A DNA stretch of 64,000 bases from Mycolicibacterium sp. GF69 (GCF_003284965.1 NZ_QMEW01000001.1:496001-560000); one strand, 5' to 3'. Numbered from the stretch's first letter, positions 8,769 to 17,461 are shown. Notes: a model not told the origin generated them from the letters alone. Program-made: numbers and translations.

Positions 8769-9608
8769 TCAATCGTTTTCGGCGGCCCTGCGCGCCCGCT
8801 CCGTCATCGAGGCGATCACTCCCCCGTCGTTCAAGATGTCCGTCCCGGTGAGGTACCCGGCCCTGGAACTCGCGCAGAAGGCGAGCAGTTCGCCCATCTC
8901 CTCCGGCTTGCCCCACCGCGGCACGGCGGCATCGGCGACCATCGCACCGGCGCCGGCCTGCTCCTCCAACCGGCCCATCTCGGTGTCGAAGGATCCTGGC
9001 GAGACCGACACCACGCGCAGGCCCTTGCCGTTGAACCGTTCGGCCTGTGACGTGCTGTACCACCGGACGAAGCTCTTGCTCAGCGCGTAGGCGATGCCCG
9101 ACCGGGCCTGTGGCCCAGCGATGTCGCACGCGGCCAGCATCCCGGCCATGAATGCGTCCTGATCCGTCAGTGCCTGCGGGAACTGGCTTTTCGGGATCAT
9201 CTCGTCGGGCAGCATGTGCGCGGCCATGGACGCCACGTTCACGATCGCGGCGCCCTCGCCGGCCGCCTCGAAGTAAGCCTCGTTGACGTTGAGCGTGCCG
9301 ATCGCGTTGGTGCGCATGACGTATTCGGCGTCACCCATGCTGGGGCTCACCCCGGCGGTGTGGATCACCGACGCGATCGTGCCGAGGCCCGATGCGGCCT
9401 CGAACAGACGGTTGACCGCCAGTCGGTCGGTGACGTCGCAGTGCACCGGGGTGGCCGTGATGCCGGCATCGGCCAGCGTCGCGGTTGCGGTGTCAAGCCG
9501 GTCCTTTTTGACGTCGCAGAGGACGACGGTGTGGTCCCGGCCGACAATGGTGGCAGTGGCCTGACCCATGCCGCCCGCGCCGCCGGTGATGATCGACACT
9601 CGACTCAT
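8769..9608 (-). CDS. SDR family NAD(P)-dependent oxidoreductase
   Basis: A 279-residue short-chain dehydrogenase/reductase. The cofactor motif GGAGGMGQ is at about residues 9-16, the catalytic Tyr and Lys are in the YALSKSFV segment, and the NVASMA segment is the equivalent of the active-site Ser region. The insertion of about 30 residues between that region and the YxxxK motif is longer than usual. The C-terminal GTDILNDGGVIAS is the typical SDR end. Substrate unknown. It is the last gene of a leftward run (glutamate synthase-like, WS/DGAT, SDR). Confidence 0.88.
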   Translation of the reverse strand: MSRVSIITGGAGGMGQATATIVGRDHTVVLCDVKKDRLDTATATLADAGITATPVHCDVTDRLAVNRLFEAASGLGTIASVIHTAGVSPSMGDAEYVMRTNAIGTLNVNEAYFEAAGEGAAIVNVASMAAHMLPDEMIPKSQFPQALTDQDAFMAGMLAACDIAGPQARSGIAYALSKSFVRWYSTSQAERFNGKGLRVVSVSPGSFDTEMGRLEEQAGAGAMVADAAVPRWGKPEEMGELLAFCASSRAGYLTGTDILNDGGVIASMTERARRAAEND

Positions 9609-9653
9609 ACCGGCGACCGTATACCGAAAGGCCGACCGGTTGGCCGACGGGTC

Positions 9654-11012
9654 CTAGATGCCCACTGCGCGTTCCAGCTCCTTGAGCGACGTCTCGAGAT
9701 GGCCGAGCAGCCGCTGAAGAGACGGCACGCTGCGCCGGTCACCGACCAGTCCGAAGTCGAGGTTGTCGGCGTTGTTCGCCAACGTGATGTTGAGCGCCTG
9801 CCCGTCGAGCGGGATGGAGAAGGGATAGTTGCCGTCGAGGCGGGCGCCGTTCCAGTACATCGGCTGGCGGGCACCGGGCACGTTCGAGATGACGATGTTG
9901 AACGGCGGCGGCGCGGTCGACACGAAGCCCGGCAACAGCGCGAGCGCCAACCCGCCGATGAGCAGGGCCGAAACCGCCAGCTGTTGAACCCGCGGAAGTT
10001 CGGAGTAGACCTTCTTGTTGTCGCGCATCGAGGCGGCGATGGTTTCCAGCCGCCGCACCGGATCGTCGACATCGGTGGCCAGATTGCACAGGATGGCGCC
10101 CACCAGGTTGCCGCCGTTCTCCGCGTCGTTCTCGGTGCGCAGGTTCACCGGCACCATCGCGACCAGCGGCGTGTCCGGCAGCGCGTTCTCGTCGGCCAAG
10201 TAGTTGCGCAGCGCGCCGGCACACATCGCCAGCACGACGTCGTTGACGGTCACCCCGGCGGCGCTTTTCACGTTCTGGATCCGCTCCAGCGCCCAGGACT
10301 GCGCGGCGACGCGGCGGGCCCCGCCGATGCGGACGTTCAACATCGTCTTGGGCGCCCGGAACGGCAGCGTGAGTTCCTGCTCGAGCAGCGCGGCGCGCGC
10401 CAGTGACACCGTCGTCGGCGCGACTCCGACGACGGACCCCAGAGCCTGGCCCAGCGTTTGCAGCAGTGACGCGCCGGGTTTCGTACCGCTGCGGCGCCGC
10501 GGCGCCAGGCTCCAGGGCGCCGCCAGTTCGGTGTCGGTCGGATCCGTTGTCATGGTCCGCTGCATCAGCTTCATCGCTGAGACGCCATCGATCAGCGAAT
10601 GGTGGAACTTGGTGTAGATCGCGAACCGCCCGTCGTCGAGGCCCTCGATCAGGTGCGTCTCCCACAACGGGCGGTGGCGGTCGAGCAGCGTGCCGTGCAG
10701 TCGTGAGGTCAACTCCAACAACTCACGCACCCGACCGGGCGCCGGCAGTGCCGAACGGCGCAGGTGATACTCGAGGTCGACCTCCTTGTCGGAGGACCAG
10801 ACCAGGTTGGTCACACCGCCGAAGAACGCCGGATGCTTGCGGAAGGTGGGCTGGACGTCGCTCTGCTCGACCAGCACGTCGTAGATCTCACGCAGGAACT
10901 CGGGCCCCGTCCCCTCTGGCGGCTCGAACAGTTGCAGACCACCGACATGCATTGGGTGCTCGCGCGATTCGCCGAGCAGGAAGATCAGATCGGTCGGTGA
11001 TATCGGTTGCAT
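9654..11012 (-). CDS. wax ester synthase/diacylglycerol O-acyltransferase (WS/DGAT)
   Basis: A 452-residue enzyme of the mycobacterial WS/DGAT (Tgs) family that transfers acyl groups from acyl-CoA to diacylglycerol or alcohols to make storage lipid. The catalytic HHxxxDG motif is present as HHSLIDG at about residues 137-143. The C-terminal DUF1298 domain includes the conserved segment SNVPGARQPMYWNGARLDG. The ATG at 11012 is chosen because it gives the family N-terminus (MQPISPTDLIFLLGE) and has a GGGAGG ribosome site 4-5 nt upstream; a longer frame opens 63 nt earlier. It follows the glutamate synthase-like gene on the same strand after 72 nt. Confidence 0.93.
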   Translation of the reverse strand: MQPISPTDLIFLLGESREHPMHVGGLQLFEPPEGTGPEFLREIYDVLVEQSDVQPTFRKHPAFFGGVTNLVWSSDKEVDLEYHLRRSALPAPGRVRELLELTSRLHGTLLDRHRPLWETHLIEGLDDGRFAIYTKFHHSLIDGVSAMKLMQRTMTTDPTDTELAAPWSLAPRRRSGTKPGASLLQTLGQALGSVVGVAPTTVSLARAALLEQELTLPFRAPKTMLNVRIGGARRVAAQSWALERIQNVKSAAGVTVNDVVLAMCAGALRNYLADENALPDTPLVAMVPVNLRTENDAENGGNLVGAILCNLATDVDDPVRRLETIAASMRDNKKVYSELPRVQQLAVSALLIGGLALALLPGFVSTAPPPFNIVISNVPGARQPMYWNGARLDGNYPFSIPLDGQALNITLANNADNLDFGLVGDRRSVPSLQRLLGHLETSLKELERAVGI

Positions 11013-11084
11013 ACGGCCTCCCGGCGTCGATGCTCGAAGCATGCTCCAAGTCCAGCGTCCCACGCACAGCGCCACTGCGCGAGG

Positions 11085-12658
11085 TCATCCGACGGCGGAC
11101 CGCGACGGTGGCGCGGAGCCGCCCCGTGCCCCGTCGGTCATCAACCGGATGATCTCTGTGCGGTCCGCCTCCGACGGTAGCCCCATATCCGGCTCGTATC
11201 CGTACACCTCGTGCAACGGCATGGAAGCCGTCCGGGTGTCGAGGATGTCCACGGCGTCGGTACTGATCAGCCCGGGATGCTCGACGCCACACGCCTGCGC
11301 CACATTGACCAGGTCGCGGCGCAACGTCTTGATGTAGTTCGCGACCCGCTCGGCCTTGACGTCGGGCACCAGAGCGCGGGCCAACCACGCGTTCTGCGTG
11401 GCCACTCCGGTCGGGCACGTGTCGGTGTGACACTTCTGGGTTTGGATGCAGCCGATCGCGAGCATCGCCTCGCGCGCGGCGTAGACCATGTCACAGCCGA
11501 GCGCGAAGCCGACGACCGCGTTGTCCGGCAGCCCGAGCTTGCCGGCGCCGATGAACCCGACATCCCCGTGCAGGCCCCGCTCGGCGAAGATCCGGTACAC
11601 CCGGGCGAAACCGAGTTGGAAGGGTAGCGACACGGTGTCGGTGAAGATCAACGGTGCCGCGCCCGTGCCGCCTTCCCCGCCGTCGATGGTCACGAAGTCG
11701 ACCCCTCGGCCGGTATCCCGCATGAGATCGGTCAGCTCGTACCAGAACTCGAGATCACCGACCGCCGATTTGATCCCGACGGGCAGGCCGGTCTCGGCGG
11801 CCAGCAGTTCCACCCAGTCGAGCAGGCCGTCGGTGTCGCAGAATTCGGCGTGGCGGGACGGGCTGACGCAGTCGCGTCCCTCCGGAATGCCTCGCGCAAA
11901 GGCGATTTCGGCGGAGACCTTCGCTGCGGGCAGCAGGCCGCCCAGGGTGGGCTTGGCCCCCTGGCTGAGCTTGATCTCCAGGGCACGCACGGGCGCACCA
12001 GCCACCACGTCCTTGAGCTTGTCGAGGTCGAAGCGGCCCTCGGCATCCCGGCAGCCGAAGTAGGCGGTACCGATCTGGAAGATCAGTTCACCGCCGTGGC
12101 GGTGATAGCGCGAAAGGCCGCCCTCGCCGGTGTTGTGCAGACAGTCGGCCATCGCCGCGCCCCGGTTCAGCGCTTCGACGGCGTTGGCCGACAACGATCC
12201 GAAGCTCATCGCCGAGATGTTGACCACCGACGCCGGCCGGAACGCTCCCGCGCGCCCGCGGGCCGCCCCGATCACCTTGGCGCACGGCACGTTTGTCTCC
12301 GTGCTCGCCTGGGGGTCGACCGCGGCACGGTCCGGGCGAACGTGCGATGTTTGATCACCGGATAGCCGGCGGTGTACTCCAGGTCGTTGTCGGTGCCGAA
12401 GCCGAAGTAGTTGTTCTCCTTCTTCGCCGAGGCGTACACCCAGCGACGCTGGTCGCGGGTGAAGGGCCGTTCCTCGTCGTTGGCCGCGACGATGTACTGC
12501 CTCAGCTCCGGGCCGATGGCCTCGAGCAGATAGCGGGCGCGCCCCACGACGGGGAAGGCACGCAGCAGCGCGTGTCTGCGCTGGAAGACATCACGTACGG
12601 CCACGGCACCCAAGGTGGAGGCGGCCGCGGCGGCGAAACCACGAGCGATCCGGCCCAT
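11085..12658 (-). pseudogene. FMN-binding glutamate synthase family protein, one-nucleotide frameshift
   Basis: The coding potential is split between two frames. The first part (from the ATG at 12658, MGRIARGF) runs through NNYFGFGTDNDLEYTAGYP and loses homology near 12325. The second frame opens before TNVPCAKVIGAARGR and continues to the stop at 11085 with the FMN-barrel core (VVNISAMSFGSLS, TIDGGEGGTGAAP) and a 3Fe-4S ligand set CIQTQKCHTDTC (C-x5-C-x4-C). The two parts add up to 1574 nt, exactly one short of 525 codons, the usual length of this family. One missing base around 12315-12330 (GTGCCGCGGTCGAC on the coding strand) explains it. Either a true recent frameshift or an assembly error. 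The family is related to glutamate synthase large subunit but lacks the glutaminase domain. Confidence 0.85.
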
Positions 12659-12731
12659 GCCATCGGTGTTGCCACACCCGTACATCCTGAAACCGAGCCG
12701 ACACCGCGCGGGTTCGACAATCGGCCGACCG

Positions 12732-13334
12732 TCACATCGCCCGCAACCCGTACATGTACGTGGTGAGGTACTCCTCGATGACCGGACGGCGGATCTTCGG
12801 CGATTCGGGCATCGTGATGAGCAGCGCGTAGAGGCCCACCAGGAACGAAACACCGTTGAGCATCACGTCGACGTCGGCGGGGATCTCGCCACGCTCTTGT
12901 GCCCGTCGCAGCTCTTCTACGACCGCCACGATCACCGGGTGGGTGGTCCACTCCTCGGACGGCGGTCTGGTGGTGGAGAAGTGCAGCGCAAGAAAGTCTT
13001 TGAACAATCGCGCGCCGAGACGCCGCTCGAGTGCCTCGAGGACGGCGACTGCCTTCGCCAGGGTCGCGCGAACATCGTGGGGGCGTCGGTAGTGGCGCGT
13101 CAACTCTGCGGCCATGCGCTCCTGCTCCCGCATCTCCAACTCGAGAAGCACGTGCTCCTTGGTGGGGAAGTGGAAGAAGAACGTGCCATGCGCGACACCG
13201 GCCGCCGAGACGATGGCACCGATGTCTGCCGCGGCTATGCCACCTCGCTTGAACTCGCCGATCGCCGCGCCGAGCAGTCGCTCACGCGTCTGCAGTCCCT
13301 TCCTACCGCGCTCGATCTTCTCGGGTTTGGGCAC
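12732..13334 (-). CDS. TetR family regulator, divergent from the membrane/oxidase-like cluster
   Basis: A 200-residue TetR protein. The HTH occupies residues about 12-58 (LQTRERLLGAAIGEFKRGGIA, then IVSAAGVAHGTFFFHFPTKEHVL), with a helical C-terminal ligand domain. It is divergent from the four-gene cluster starting at 13557 and lies upstream of the glutamate synthase-like gene on its own strand. Control of the divergent cluster is the most likely role, through the imperfect palindrome at about 13395-13415. The ligand is unknown. Confidence 0.88.
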   Translation of the reverse strand: MPKPEKIERGRKGLQTRERLLGAAIGEFKRGGIAAADIGAIVSAAGVAHGTFFFHFPTKEHVLLELEMREQERMAAELTRHYRRPHDVRATLAKAVAVLEALERRLGARLFKDFLALHFSTTRPPSEEWTTHPVIVAVVEELRRAQERGEIPADVDVMLNGVSFLVGLYALLITMPESPKIRRPVIEEYLTTYMYGLRAM

Positions 13335-13394
13335 CGTGTCCGTTCCTGTTCGGTGGGCGACGTTGCGCAGAACTCTACGCGGGACAGCTGAACA

Positions 13395-13415
13395 AAACTG
13401 ACTTTACTCAGCTTT
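13395..13415. promoter_or_regulatory. imperfect palindrome, candidate TetR operator
   Basis: The AT-rich patch AAACTGACTTTACTCAGCTTT has arms CTGA and TCAG around six bases, with A-rich and T-rich flanks that extend the symmetry. It lies in the 222-nt gap between the divergent tetR (13334) and the membrane cluster (13557). The match is imperfect and the assignment rests on position. No other clear signal was found in this gap apart from the GGAGG ribosome site at 13547-13551. Confidence 0.35.
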
Positions 13416-13556
13416 TAGTCTTTCTATTCCTGTTGTGAACCGCTACCGTGCTGCAGGGAAACATCCAATGTGGAAGCGTATTCGGCGTGGCGGGCTTGCT
13501 CGACGGTGCGGGTTTCCGGTCGGCATGTTGTTGACCTGAGTCAAACGGAGGTGGCG

Positions 13557-14300
13557 GTGCAGATCCTGGAACAAGTGCAGGACCTTCCGAAGGCGGGCAA
13601 CATCAAGGCCCAATGGGTGAGCCTGTGGACCGGACCCGCGGTCGGGGCGGTACTGCTGGTCGCGTTGCTGGCCTTCCCGGGATTCTGGCCACCCATGTCA
13701 CCGCTGCTGTCGGCCGACCAGGTGGCGGCGTTCTATGCCGACAACACCGCATGGATTCGGTTCAGCCAGGTGACGTTCAACCTGTGCGGGATCATGGTTC
13801 TGCCGTTCTTCATGGTCATCGTCGTACAGATGAAACGGATGAAGACGCAGAGCCACGTCTTCGCGTACTGCTATCTGACCGCAGTGGTCAGCGGCGCAAC
13901 GATTTTCGCACTGTCGAACATCTTCTTCCTGGTGGCCGCGTTCCGCCCCGACCGCAGTCCCGAAGTGGTGCTGGTGCTCAACGATCTGGCGTGGATCGTG
14001 TTCATCGCACCGATCGGCATGGTGGTCACACAATTCGTGGTGCTGGCCGTGGCGATCTACTTCGATGACGGCCCCGAACCCGTGTTCCCGCGGTGGGTCG
14101 GCCATTACTCGCTCGCTACCGGGCTCGCGATGGTTCCCGCCGCGGGTGCGGCCGTCTTCCAGACCGGCCCGCTGGCGTGGGATGGTCTGCTGTCGTTCTG
14201 GGTTCGCAACGGCGCCTTCGCGCTCTTCGTCGTCGTGATGTTCTTCGTGTTGCGGCGCGCTGTGCTCAAGCAGGCGCACGAAGAGGGTGTCGCGCGGTGA
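13557..14300 (+). CDS. six-helix membrane protein, first of orphan oxidase-like cluster
   Basis: A 247-residue protein with six hydrophobic segments (near VGAVLLVALLAFPGFW, LCGIMVLPFFMVIVVQ, SGATIFALSNIFFLVAAF, IVFIAPIGMVVTQFVVLA, ATGLAMVPAAGAAVF, FALFVVVMFFVLR). The GTG at 13557 is chosen because GGAGG at 13547-13551 sits 5 nt upstream; the longer frame from 13470 has no such site. It resembles the next gene product in size, helix spacing and the motif FRPDRSPEVVLVLNDL versus FRVDRDPELVSMLYDL, so the pair are probably paralogues. The stop overlaps the next start (GTGA). Function is not recognised; the context suggests a membrane complex with the oxidase-subunit homologues downstream. Confidence 0.8.
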   Translation: MQILEQVQDLPKAGNIKAQWVSLWTGPAVGAVLLVALLAFPGFWPPMSPLLSADQVAAFYADNTAWIRFSQVTFNLCGIMVLPFFMVIVVQMKRMKTQSHVFAYCYLTAVVSGATIFALSNIFFLVAAFRPDRSPEVVLVLNDLAWIVFIAPIGMVVTQFVVLAVAIYFDDGPEPVFPRWVGHYSLATGLAMVPAAGAAVFQTGPLAWDGLLSFWVRNGAFALFVVVMFFVLRRAVLKQAHEEGVAR

Positions 14301-15046
14301 CCACGCTGATCTCGCGTCGATTCACCGAGGGCACCGGCGAGACACCCGGCGGCAAACCCGATGTGCGCCTGGTCTGTTGGTTCTTTCCGGCTTGGTACGC
14401 GGTGTTCGGCGTCATCATCTGCGTGCTGGCCAGGGTGACGCCGCCGCCGCGCCCCGACGTCACCGCCGTCGACAAGGTCGCGTTCTTCGCCGAGAACGGG
14501 TTGACCATCCGGATCGGTTTCTGTGTGCTGCTGATCCTGCTCGGCGGCGCGGCCGTGACCAATGGTCTGGTGGCGTATTTCATCCTGCGCATGTCGGTCG
14601 GCTCGGTTTTCGCATACGGCTACATCGGCGGTATGGGCGTCGGAGCGCTACCGGGATTCCTCCTGGTGGCAGTGTGCTTTCTGACCGCCACCTTCCGCGT
14701 GGACCGCGACCCGGAACTGGTCAGCATGCTCTACGACCTCGGCATGTTGTCCTACAACGGATCCCTGGGTTGCTTCTCGGTGGCATACCTGGTGTTTGCG
14801 CTCGCGATTCTCTACGACAAACACGACATCTTTCCGAAGTGGTTTGCCTACGTGACCATCTGGCAGATCGTCACCGAGGTCATCGCGACACAGATGTTCG
14901 TGGCCTACTCCGGTCCGTTCGCCTGGAACGGCTCACTCGCGTTCTGGTGGTCGGTGGTGGTGTTCAGCGTATGGCTGGGCGTACTGATCGTGCTACTCAA
15001 ACGAGCCACGAACCGCGAGCCGCTCGATGCACCGCCGGTGGACTGA
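14297..15046 (+). CDS. six-helix membrane protein, paralogue of the preceding gene
   Basis: A 249-residue protein with six predicted helices and the same layout as its upstream neighbour: helix 1 after a short polar N-terminus (FFPAWYAVFGVIICVLA), an extracytoplasmic loop with KVAFFAENGLTIRIGF matching QVAAFYADNTAWIRFS of the first protein, and a late LVFALAILYDKHDIFPKWFAYVTIW segment matching VVLAVAIYFDDGPEPVFPRWVGHY. The GTG start overlaps the upstream stop by 4 nt, so translation is coupled. The function is unknown. Two tandem, co-translated paralogues suggest a heterodimer. The next gene (subunit III-like) starts 11 nt after the stop. Confidence 0.78.
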   Translation: MTTLISRRFTEGTGETPGGKPDVRLVCWFFPAWYAVFGVIICVLARVTPPPRPDVTAVDKVAFFAENGLTIRIGFCVLLILLGGAAVTNGLVAYFILRMSVGSVFAYGYIGGMGVGALPGFLLVAVCFLTATFRVDRDPELVSMLYDLGMLSYNGSLGCFSVAYLVFALAILYDKHDIFPKWFAYVTIWQIVTEVIATQMFVAYSGPFAWNGSLAFWWSVVVFSVWLGVLIVLLKRATNREPLDAPPVD

Positions 15047-15057
15047 GGAAACCCGCT

Positions 15058-15663
15058 ATGACGCAATCTGATTCCCGACCACAGACGACCGCGCCGCCGG
15101 CCCTCGCCACGGTGACCACCGGCCATCTGCCGGGTGACGTGCACATGTGGGTGATGGTCCTCGGTGACCTGATCATCTTCGCCGGCTACTTCATCATCTT
15201 CATGGTCTACCGGACCATGAATCCCGACGAGTTCCTTGCCGCCCAACAACACCTCGACATCAACATCGGTGTGCTCAACACCGTGATCCTGCTGACCAGT
15301 TCGTGGTTCATCGCCCGCAGCGTGTTGGCCGCCCGGTCCGGTTCGCACGTCCTGGCGATCAGGCTCACCTATGCCGGTGGCTTCTGCGGGCTGCTGTTCA
15401 TCGGCTTCAAGGGCTACGAGTGGGCCAGCAAGATCTCCGCCGGCCACACCAACTCCCAGATGTTCTACTCGTTCTACTACGTGCTCACCGGTGTGCACCT
15501 GGTGCACGTGCTGATCGGCCTCATCGTGCTGGGCGTCGTCGTGCGCGAACTACGCAACCCCGGCAGGCGCAGGACCTCGATGGTCGAATCGGGCGCGGTC
15601 TACTGGCACATGGTCGACCTGCTGTGGGTCGTCATCTTCGGTCTGCTCTACGTGATGAGGTGA
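15058..15663 (+). CDS. cytochrome c oxidase subunit III family protein (NorE/CoxC-like)
   Basis: A 201-residue member of the heme-copper oxidase subunit III family with about five helices. Conserved positions are the GDVHMWVMVLGDLIIF segment at the first helix, FYYVLTGVHLVHVLIG (family signature Y-x-x-T-G-x-H-x-x-H) and the terminal YWHMVDLLWVVIF. Subunit III stabilises the catalytic subunit; NorE-type relatives accompany nitric oxide reductases. No subunit I or II gene lies in the window, so this is an orphan copy. The ATG at 15058 is preceded by GAGGAA. It lies 11 nt after the second membrane gene and 2 nt before the subunit IV-like gene. Confidence 0.85.
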   Translation: MTQSDSRPQTTAPPALATVTTGHLPGDVHMWVMVLGDLIIFAGYFIIFMVYRTMNPDEFLAAQQHLDINIGVLNTVILLTSSWFIARSVLAARSGSHVLAIRLTYAGGFCGLLFIGFKGYEWASKISAGHTNSQMFYSFYYVLTGVHLVHVLIGLIVLGVVVRELRNPGRRRTSMVESGAVYWHMVDLLWVVIFGLLYVMR

Positions 15664-15665
15664 CA

Positions 15666-15962
15666 ATGATCGGCACTTCGAACATCCGCCGCACCTCCCC
15701 GGCCCGCGCCATGACCTGGACCTGGGTGGCGCTCACCGCGATCACGATCGGTTCATGGTGGCTGGCCCCTGCCCACTTCACCGACACCGTGCATGCCAGC
15801 GCGTCGATCACCGCGCTGGTATTGGCGCTGACCTTCGTCAAGGCGCGGTTGATCATCCGCAATTTCATGGAGGTGGGCTCCGGGCCGCGATGGCTGAAGC
15901 GGTCCACCGACGCCTGGCTCGGTTTACTGCTGGCGGCGGTGTTCGTCATCTACCTGATCTGA
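15666..15962 (+). CDS. prokaryotic cytochrome c oxidase subunit IV family protein
   Basis: A 98-residue membrane protein with three short helices (TWTWVALTAITIGSWWLA, ASITALVLALTFVKARLII, DAWLGLLLAAVFVIYL). The pattern around VKARLIIRNFMEV fits the COX4_pro family (PF03626), small subunits found next to subunit III genes in oxidase and NorE-type loci. It is the last gene of the four-gene cluster, 2 nt after the subunit III-like stop. With no catalytic subunit nearby, the complex it joins is unknown. Confidence 0.82.
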   Translation: MIGTSNIRRTSPARAMTWTWVALTAITIGSWWLAPAHFTDTVHASASITALVLALTFVKARLIIRNFMEVGSGPRWLKRSTDAWLGLLLAAVFVIYLI

Positions 15963-15971
15963 CTGCCCCGG

Positions 15972-15977
15972 TACGTT
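15972..15977 (+). promoter_or_regulatory. -10 element of a probable leaderless methyltransferase gene
   Basis: TACGTT (TANNNT form) lies exactly 7 nt upstream of a GTG at 15985, the spacing expected when the transcript begins at the start codon. There is no ribosome site. This supports 15985 as start over the TTG at 15976. Confidence 0.45.
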
Positions 15978-15984
15978 GGTTGTA

Positions 15985-16821
15985 GTGGAACACGCTGACG
16001 ACCGAAAAGCCGACGACGTTGCGCTGAGCGGAGTCTCCGAAACCGCGCTGCTGACGCTGAACGGACGGGCGCATCAGGCCGGCCATCCGCACGCGATCAT
16101 CGACGACCCCATGGCGATCCGGCTCGTCGAGGCGATCGAATTCGATTTCGACAAGTTCGGCCGCAAGGGCCAGGAGATGGCGCTGCGTTCGTTGGCGTTC
16201 GACCGGGCCGCCCTCCGCTATCTGTCGGAACACCCGCGCGCCACCGTCGTCGCACTCGCCGAAGGGCTGCAGACCAGTTTCTGGCGTCTCAACACCGTGT
16301 TGCCACATGCCCAATTCCGCTGGCTGACCGTCGATTTTCCACCGATCGTCGACCTACGTGAACGGCTGCTGCCCCCGTCACCGCGGATCACCACCCTGGC
16401 GCAGTCCGCGCTCGACTACTCGTGGATGGACCGGGTCGATGCGGGCGAGGGTGTCTTCATCACCGCGGAGGGCTTGCTGATGTACCTGCAGCCCGACGAG
16501 GCCATGAGCCTGATCTGCGAGTGTGCGAATCGCTTCCCGGGTGGCCAGATGATCTTCGACCTACCACCGGTCCTGGTGAAGAAGATGGCCCCGAAAGGGA
16601 TGCGCGCTTCTCGCCGGTACCGCGTTCCGCCGATGCCGTTCAGCTTGTCAGCGGCGCAACTGGCGGATCTGGTGCACACCGTCCCCGGGATCCGGGCCGT
16701 ACATGACTTACCGATGCCGCAGGGCCGTGGCTGGTTCTTCGAGAACGTGTTCCCGGCCTTCTGGCGGTTCAGGTTGACCAAGAACCTGCGCGGCGCCTAC
16801 ACGCTGCTCGAATTCGGCTGA
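15985..16821 (+). CDS. SAM-dependent methyltransferase, leucine carboxyl methyltransferase (LCMT/PPM) family
   Basis: A 278-residue protein of the LCMT/PPM methyltransferase family, which is expanded in mycobacteria. Recognisable blocks are the N-terminal ETALLTLNGRAHQA, the segment VVALAEGLQTSFWRL in place of the usual glycine-rich SAM loop, FITAEGLLMYLQPDEA and the C-terminal GRGWFFENV. The usual GxGxDTR loop is replaced by AEGLQTSFWR, so SAM binding may be altered. Substrate unknown. The GTG at 15985 is chosen for the leaderless promoter spacing. It follows the oxidase-like cluster on the same strand but probably has its own promoter. Confidence 0.82.
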   Translation: MEHADDRKADDVALSGVSETALLTLNGRAHQAGHPHAIIDDPMAIRLVEAIEFDFDKFGRKGQEMALRSLAFDRAALRYLSEHPRATVVALAEGLQTSFWRLNTVLPHAQFRWLTVDFPPIVDLRERLLPPSPRITTLAQSALDYSWMDRVDAGEGVFITAEGLLMYLQPDEAMSLICECANRFPGGQMIFDLPPVLVKKMAPKGMRASRRYRVPPMPFSLSAAQLADLVHTVPGIRAVHDLPMPQGRGWFFENVFPAFWRFRLTKNLRGAYTLLEFG

Positions 16822-16900
16822 GTCGCCCGAGCGCGGGGGCGCCGGCGGTGCGAGTGCCGAGATCGCGGGGAATAAACAATCGTCGCCGAACAGTTACGAA

Positions 16901-16926
16901 GGTTTGTCCCACCTGTCACACGGGTA
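16901..16926 (+). promoter_or_regulatory. SigF-type promoter
   Basis: GGTTT at 16901-16905 and GGGTA at 16922-16926 are separated by 16 nt. This is the mycobacterial SigF pattern (GTTT, 15-17 nt, GGGTA) with no mismatch in either box. A transcript would start near 16933 and give a leader of about 64 nt before the ATG at 16997. Confidence 0.7.
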
Positions 16927-16996
16927 ACTTTGATAACAGGGCGGTCACTGATGCCGGCCCTTCCACACCGAAGAAAGAGACGAATGGGAATTCACG

Positions 16997-17461
16997 ATGA
17001 ATACCGTCCTGTACTTCAGCACCACCGGCACCGTTTATGAAACCCGCGCGTACACCACCGCGGATATCGACCAGCTCGTCGCGGATCAGGGCCTGCAGTG
17101 TCTGACCAGCGCCGATCGGCAGTTCGACTTCTGGTTCAGCCCGTCGACGCAGCAGTGCCAGCGTCGCCCTAACCGAAAAGCCACCGAACTGCTGCTGGCG
17201 ACGACCACTCTGACGGCCAAGACCGTGCCCTTGCTGCGCGGCTGCGTCGTCGTCGCCACCCACGATGAGGACGGCGACCTCGACGGTCTCAGCTGGCAAC
17301 AACTCGACCTTCTCTTACGCAGGCGCCACGCGCTCAGCCGGCGCGACGAACGAGTGCTCAACAAGCGCATGCTCCGCGATGCGCGCGCCGCGCAGCGGAA
17401 AACCCCGCGTCCGGCGACTGCCGCCGTCAGCTGCGCACGGCCCCGCTCGGCAGTGCACTGA
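16997..17461 (+). CDS. hypothetical protein behind a SigF-type promoter
   Basis: A 154-residue soluble protein with no family I recognise. The N-terminal two thirds (MNTVLYFSTTGTVYETRAYTT onward) look like a small mixed alpha/beta domain; it contains one acidic patch HDEDGDLDGLS and then a basic tail with many Arg (LLLRRRHALSRRDERVLNKR, ending SCARPRSAVH). The basic tail could bind nucleic acid, but this is only inference. No signal peptide. A weak GGGAA precedes the ATG. The SigF promoter upstream suggests expression in stationary phase or stress. Confidence 0.65.
   Translation: MNTVLYFSTTGTVYETRAYTTADIDQLVADQGLQCLTSADRQFDFWFSPSTQQCQRRPNRKATELLLATTTLTAKTVPLLRGCVVVATHDEDGDLDGLSWQQLDLLLRRRHALSRRDERVLNKRMLRDARAAQRKTPRPATAAVSCARPRSAVH

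Noticed and set aside
9216-10406. 396-codon plus-strand frame
   Set aside because: Antisense to the SDR and WS/DGAT genes; no motif and biased composition.
13470-13556. N-terminal extension of the first membrane protein
   Set aside because: No ribosome site at 13470; GGAGG precisely precedes the GTG at 13557.
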